From positions 1,456,001 to 1,520,000 of the forward strand of contig NC_135554.1 in NCBI RefSeq assembly GCF_964340395.1: a stretch of 64,000 nucleotides of DNA, read 5' to 3'. Source of the stretch: Glandiceps talaboti (Eukaryota > Hemichordata > Enteropneusta > Spengelidae). Below, in pieces: positions 59,601-64,000 of this stretch; position 1 is the stretch's first letter; each line of letters opens with the position of its first letter. The notes beneath the pieces were generated by a model, which saw only the letters and a list, made by a program, of their open reading frames with translations, searched no databases and was not told where the DNA came from. The position numbers and the translations under genes were made by a program.

Positions 59601-59699
59601 GAAACTCGAAAACCACTCTAAATCTGTGAACGGGTAAACCTTAAGGAAGGTCCATATGTAGAATTAAAAGTAATGAGAATTCGAACAAATATTTTTTTA

Positions 59700-59985
59700 T
59701 TTTTTTTTTAGCACAAATGAACTATTAGTTTCAGAAGTTCTATACCCATGTTGTAGTGCCTGTCTGTTTATCTGTATCATGTGTGTCTGTGTGTGGACAA
59801 TTTAAATTGATATTTGGTGGGGATATTGTAGGTCTAAAAATCTTTTGGTCAATAAATATTAAATTTGGGGAAATTGAGCTGAACTTTGACGAGTATATTC
59901 CTTGGGACGACAAGTCTGAAAACGTATTCAGCACATGTCATGATGATCTCATCTGTGATATGCAAATTAGCATCAATGCATCAAA
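59700..59985. mobile_element. TAGCACAACT-type element, copy 5 (diverged)
   Basis: Starts TTTTTTTAGCACAAATGAAC and keeps the order GTGTGTCTGTGTGTGGAC, ATATTTGGTGGGGATATTG and ATGATCTCATCTGTGATATG plus CAAATTAG, as in copies 1 and 2. Confidence 0.55.
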
Positions 59986-60327
59986 GTAAGGGAGAGTTGA
60001 AGCATACGTTCTTAAGATTAATTACAAAATTTCATGATGAATTATGCAAATGCCACTAAACTCCAAAATTACAACATCTCTTTGTTATTATCAATATATA
60101 CACTAAATAATATGATATTTGAAGTATGCTTTCTAAGATACTGAATAATTCCTGAAATAATTAATTATGTAATCGCGTCATTTAAAAAACCTTCATCGAC
60201 ACTTGGGGGTAATGTGTGCCAAGTACCGCTCGCTAAACAGATCCTTTGCTCATATCAGTAAGTAGAATATTCAGTCACTTTCTGCCTAGTCAGGTTTCTA
60301 AAGAAACCAAAGACTTGACGAACCTAT
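59986..60327. other. Non-coding, nothing recognised
   Basis: AT-rich DNA with stops in all frames, between the TAGCACAACT copy and the ORF1 remnant. Confidence 0.5.
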
Positions 60328-60727
<400 letters not shown>

Positions 60728-61530
60728 GCACAGGGGCATGTATTATTGCTTAGATCGCCGTTTTCTTAGGAAAATACGAATCTTGCTGCTACAAATGTAT
60801 CAATCTCTATTAGTCTATACTACTTTGAAATATTTAGAAGGGTGGACATCTTTTTTCGTTAACCTTTCAAATTTGAACAAAACATACCGACATGAAGAAA
60901 AGGTGCCAAATAAAGTTATACACTATCACTGGGGGCAAAAAAAATGTAGACCTTTTACAATAAGCGAGCACTGTATAAAATCCTCTGTATGTCAAAGGCA
61001 AGTCAAGTGATATAACTGTCAAATGTTCACTGCTGATTGACTGAGAAAGAGGCATTGACTAATGACATCAGATGACCGCTGTATTTCAAAATCAGAAGCA
61101 CGTCCCATAACGTATTACCAGTATGAACAGTTAACCATGGATGGCGAAAAGTTCTCGACAGCTTCCTGGTGAGTATACTTGTACGATTTCCAATACACCT
61201 GCATTTTTACAATGTCAAACTGTGAATCTATGTATACTGGAATTTATTTCATTTTTGGTGGCCCATAGTAGTGATGCTTCCGGGGGATTTGAAGGGCTTT
61301 CTTTACATAGGTGTAGTTTCGAACAGCCAATCGGCAACGAGTTGATTATTCAAAATAGCTAGACATACAGAGGAGTTTATACAGGATCGTGTCTCGATGT
61401 CCCCCTTCTCTCGTTTCTCCTTACAGGTAGGAATATATAGTCAAAAGGTTGTAATATTTAGTCTGTAGACCTGGAAAACAACAATCTATGAAATATTACA
61501 AGCCCCTATGTCACCAGGTCGAACAAATAA
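60728..61530. other. Insert or spacer between two ORF1-like pieces
   Basis: About 800 bases with no recognised domain separate the coiled-coil piece from the piece at 61,531. It may be an inserted element. An ATGGCGAAAAG start with a GTGAGT donor lies near 61,141, unconfirmed. Confidence 0.35.
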
Positions 61531-61665
61531 ATGAATGGAAAGGTGCTGAGAAATGAAGACGAGCTAATGAAGCTACGCTTACGTAATCCAGAACTTGACG
61601 ACTACATACGGCGTCAAAACTTGCGTTTCTCTGGAATACAGGAGGAAGAAAAGAGGATACTGTAA
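61531..61665 (+). pseudogene. LINE ORF1-like remnant, second piece
   Basis: A 44-residue frame: NGKVLRNEDELMKLRLRNPE then LDDYIRRQNLRFSGIQEEEK. The YIRR-NLRF-GI-EEE pattern is the hallmark at the junction of coiled coil and RNA-binding domain in L1-type ORF1 and related proteins. It probably continues the 60,328-60,727 remnant. Confidence 0.5.
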
Positions 61666-61676
61666 TAATTGTAGCA

Positions 61677-61812
61677 TTGGCTGTGATTTTGGGGAATTTT
61701 TCTGCTGTTTTTGGGCTTTTTTGTCGTTCCGCTGTTTAACTGGAAGAAAACTATACAATTCCTCTAACATAAACGCAAATAGAGGAGATCACGCTGAAAA
61801 CGTGAGCGATGT
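61677..61812. repeat. Dispersed repeat, copy 2 (first copy at 1.03 kb)
   Basis: Matches 1,032-1,175 in the same orientation and order, with moderate divergence. It directly follows the ORF1-like piece. Confidence 0.6.
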
Positions 61813-61860
61813 TGTATTTATCAACGAATATTGCCCTACCTGTTCTGGCTTCAGTAATTA

Positions 61861-62297
61861 GGGAGCCTTCAGTATTTACAGGGGGGGGACCGCCGGAGGA
61901 ATGGGGGGGGGTCACATTTTATAAACCTGTTCTTGGGGAGGGTCATATTTGCATTACAATGTTTGGGATGGTCACATTTTACAATGATCCGTAGTTTTGT
62001 GACAAAAATTGAAGATTCAATTATTGTCAATTTGTTTTGTGTGTTTTGATATGTGAAAGTGAGATGAGCAACAGTTATTTTACGAGTACTTTACATGCCA
62101 AAATACAAAAATAAAAATACATATATTGTAAGAAAATACGTTTCACAAACATGTCGTCTAGCAAAATAGCAATAGTGAATGTGAGCATTTTGAATCACCT
62201 TGAATCACAATGCATTTTGTTGAGTGTACCACCATCTCACCTTATCATTCACACTGTCCGTGAATGTTGTTGCTAAATATGATGGTGATGGTAGCAG

Positions 62298-62355
<58 letters not shown>

Positions 62356-62868
62356 AATGATGATGATTAGTTTTGAATGTCATAGAGAACACGAAAAGTG
62401 ATACATGTACTGACTCAAGTAGTAACAGTGAGTCAGATTAGAGCAGTGATAATGGCAATACCACTGATAATGGTGAAGGTGATTATGATGACAATGATAT
62501 CAGGGAACTTTTAGAAGTGACCAGATCAGGCAGAGTATGCGCAACATGGAAAGTACGTTTTAGATACTAACTAGATTGTGTATGATTATAAGAGAAAGGT
62601 CACTAGCCAGTTTTTTACTGTTTGTCACTTTATATGTAGAAATATTGCTTTCTAATAGAGAGTCAAAATCATTTAATTTGTATGTATACATATAATGGGA
62701 ATATTGATTAACGTTCAGTATGTGCAGTTGTCATGGGGAGGGCCATGTTTTACAAAATGGGACAAAGGGGAGGGTCACTTTTTACAAATGGAGAATTTGG
62801 GGAGGGTCATGTTTTACTTAACAGACCATGTGTGATTTCCTCTGCTCCCCTGTAAATACTAAGGGACC
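61861..62868. mobile_element. About 1.0-kb TIR element with GGGGAGGGTCA subrepeats
   Basis: The left end GGGAGCCTTCAGTATTTACA and the right end (reverse complement TCCCTTAGTATTTACAGGGG) form an imperfect ~25-bp inverted repeat. Subterminal GGGGAGGGTCA-TTTTAC words repeat three times at each side. A (GAT)n microsatellite lies at 62,297-62,358. An inverted fragment of the same family is at 49,142-49,375. No transposase is seen. Confidence 0.6.
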
Positions 62869-63080
62869 GGACAGAATTTACGGCAGGGGGGGGGCCTGGG
62901 GAGAAATTATCTCTGACTTGGTTTTTTTCCTGCCCCCCCCATCCACTGTGACCAAAATTTCACAGCCCCCCCTTTCAAAAGTATAAAAATTTCATGCCCT
63001 CCCCCCCCCCAAAAAAAAAGAAAAAAAAGTGCACAATATCCTGCCCCCTACAATAACTAAAAAGAGTACAAATTTTTTTG
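62869..63080. repeat. G-run/C-run rich patch
   Basis: GGACAGAATTTACGGCAGGG followed by a G-run, then CCTGCCCCCCCC and CCCTCCCCCCCCCC words. It resembles the terminal part of a related GGGGG-ended element whose right end is not identified. Confidence 0.4.
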
Positions 63081-64000
63081 TTACTGTAGCACAACTGTAA
63101 TATTTCTTTTGGTACTACTATTATGTTACTATTTCAGCCCAAACAACTTAGTAGTTGTAGAGGAAGTTTTTTAGAAAACAAAACAAAATAAAACATTTTG
63201 ACTATACATGTAATCATACACATGTGGTATAATCTTGTTTATTTCCCAACTAGACACCATAAGTAGTCATCACTTAATACCAAGGCATTTGATGTGGTGG
63301 TTTTAACTGTCATTCACTGATACATACACAGAAACACAGACACAGAGTAAACACACATTCACATGCGTGATTTGTGAAAAACTGTAGTGGGGACATTTGT
63401 TGGGAGTATCTAAGGACATCACATCACCTACATAGTGTATTCAAATATCTATTTATACTCATAACACAATAACTATCTAATGTCAGACATTTGTGGTAGT
63501 CATGAAGTGCTAGCAAACTAAGGATTTTATGCACACTTAGGTCTGAAAAATATAGCTTTCACTTTCCTACACCAAATGCATTACCAATACACATGTAAAT
63601 GTAAGACATTTGTGACTTCATGAAAGTGCAAAGAAATTCAGAATGTTGTGGAATGCTTAGATGTAATCAATATGCTTTCAGTTCCAAAACCATACATATT
63701 TAAACCTATAGTGTCAGGCATGTGACTTCATGATGGGGACAGCAAATTCAGAATTGTATTCAATACACTGTACAGTGATCAGATGAGTATTACTCACAGT
63801 TTTCTAAACCTTCACATTAAGCTTGAAGTGCAGTGCAGGGCCGTAGCCTGACCAAATTGCCGAGGGGGACAGAACTTTGTGTTGGTGCAATCATGCATTT
63901 AAAATTTAGAAAAATGCTAATTTACATAAATTTGCTTGTAATTTACATAATACATATTTTAGCATACGCAATTATATATATGTAAGGTCAGAAAAAAATG
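63081..64000. other. Non-coding; possible sixth TAGCACAACT-type end at 63,086
   Basis: TGTAGCACAACTGTAATATT at about 63,086 and GTAGTGGGGACATTTGTTGG near 63,390 recall the TIR family. The rest has weak internal similarity (TGTGACTTCATGA words at 63,600-63,740), and no gene is seen to the window end. Confidence 0.4.

Noticed and set aside
59000-59629. Four overlapping 150-207 codon ORFs on both strands
   Set aside because: All come from the 42-bp array read in different frames. No start context, domain or codon bias supports a gene.

Overview
The window is AT-rich animal (metazoan) DNA. Its two recognisable host genes are a spliced TM2D1 orthologue and a cytochrome P450 of CYP1 type. Almost everything else is transposon debris and tandem repeats. 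There are no operons, no ribosome-binding sites and no CRISPR arrays. The mix of non-LTR retrotransposons (Rex1/L2-like, CR1/jockey-like and others), a Penelope-like fragment, a DIRS-like fragment, TIR elements and long minisatellites fits an invertebrate such as a hemichordate, cephalochordate or lophotrochozoan. The species cannot be fixed from sequence alone.

Layout. 1-4,223: non-coding DNA with small dispersed repeats and a candidate promoter. 4,224-28,754: TM2D1 on the + strand, five coding exons for 186 residues, with exon phases that fit at every junction. Intron 1 (11.55 kb) has AT-AC ends and a perfect U12 branch site, so it reads as a minor-spliceosome intron. It holds a TTAA-flanked TIR element, a SAP-domain ORF, a RING-type gene fragment and nested LINE remains. 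Intron 2 carries about 5 kb of a 26/24-bp satellite, broken by a 190-bp perfect inverted repeat made from two head-to-head Penelope 3' ends. Intron 3 carries a 39-bp minisatellite. Both arrays stop within 25 bases of the next exon. Intron 4 holds a decayed reverse transcriptase and a 24-bp minisatellite.

28,755-33,880: a dispersed TIR-type repeat, a nearly intact Rex1/L2-like LINE, a 21/22-bp array whose unit contains TGAGTCA and a consensus splice donor, and a DIRS-like RT fragment. 33,881-43,351: about 189 copies of a 50-bp satellite kept in strict register. 43,352-50,640: a dispersed repeat, a 43-bp array, a LINE fragment and a 2.15-kb TIR element with TAA duplications. 50,640-54,740: a minus-strand LINE whose 3' end has expanded into a 40-bp array of about 73 units. 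56,068-57,621: the intronless CYP1-like gene (minus strand), with three TTGCGTG dioxin-response cores upstream. 58,000-64,000: a 42-bp array of identical units, pieces of a LINE ORF1 and further TIR elements.

The two host genes have no evident functional link. TM2D1 is a secretory-pathway membrane protein; the P450 is an ER monooxygenase.
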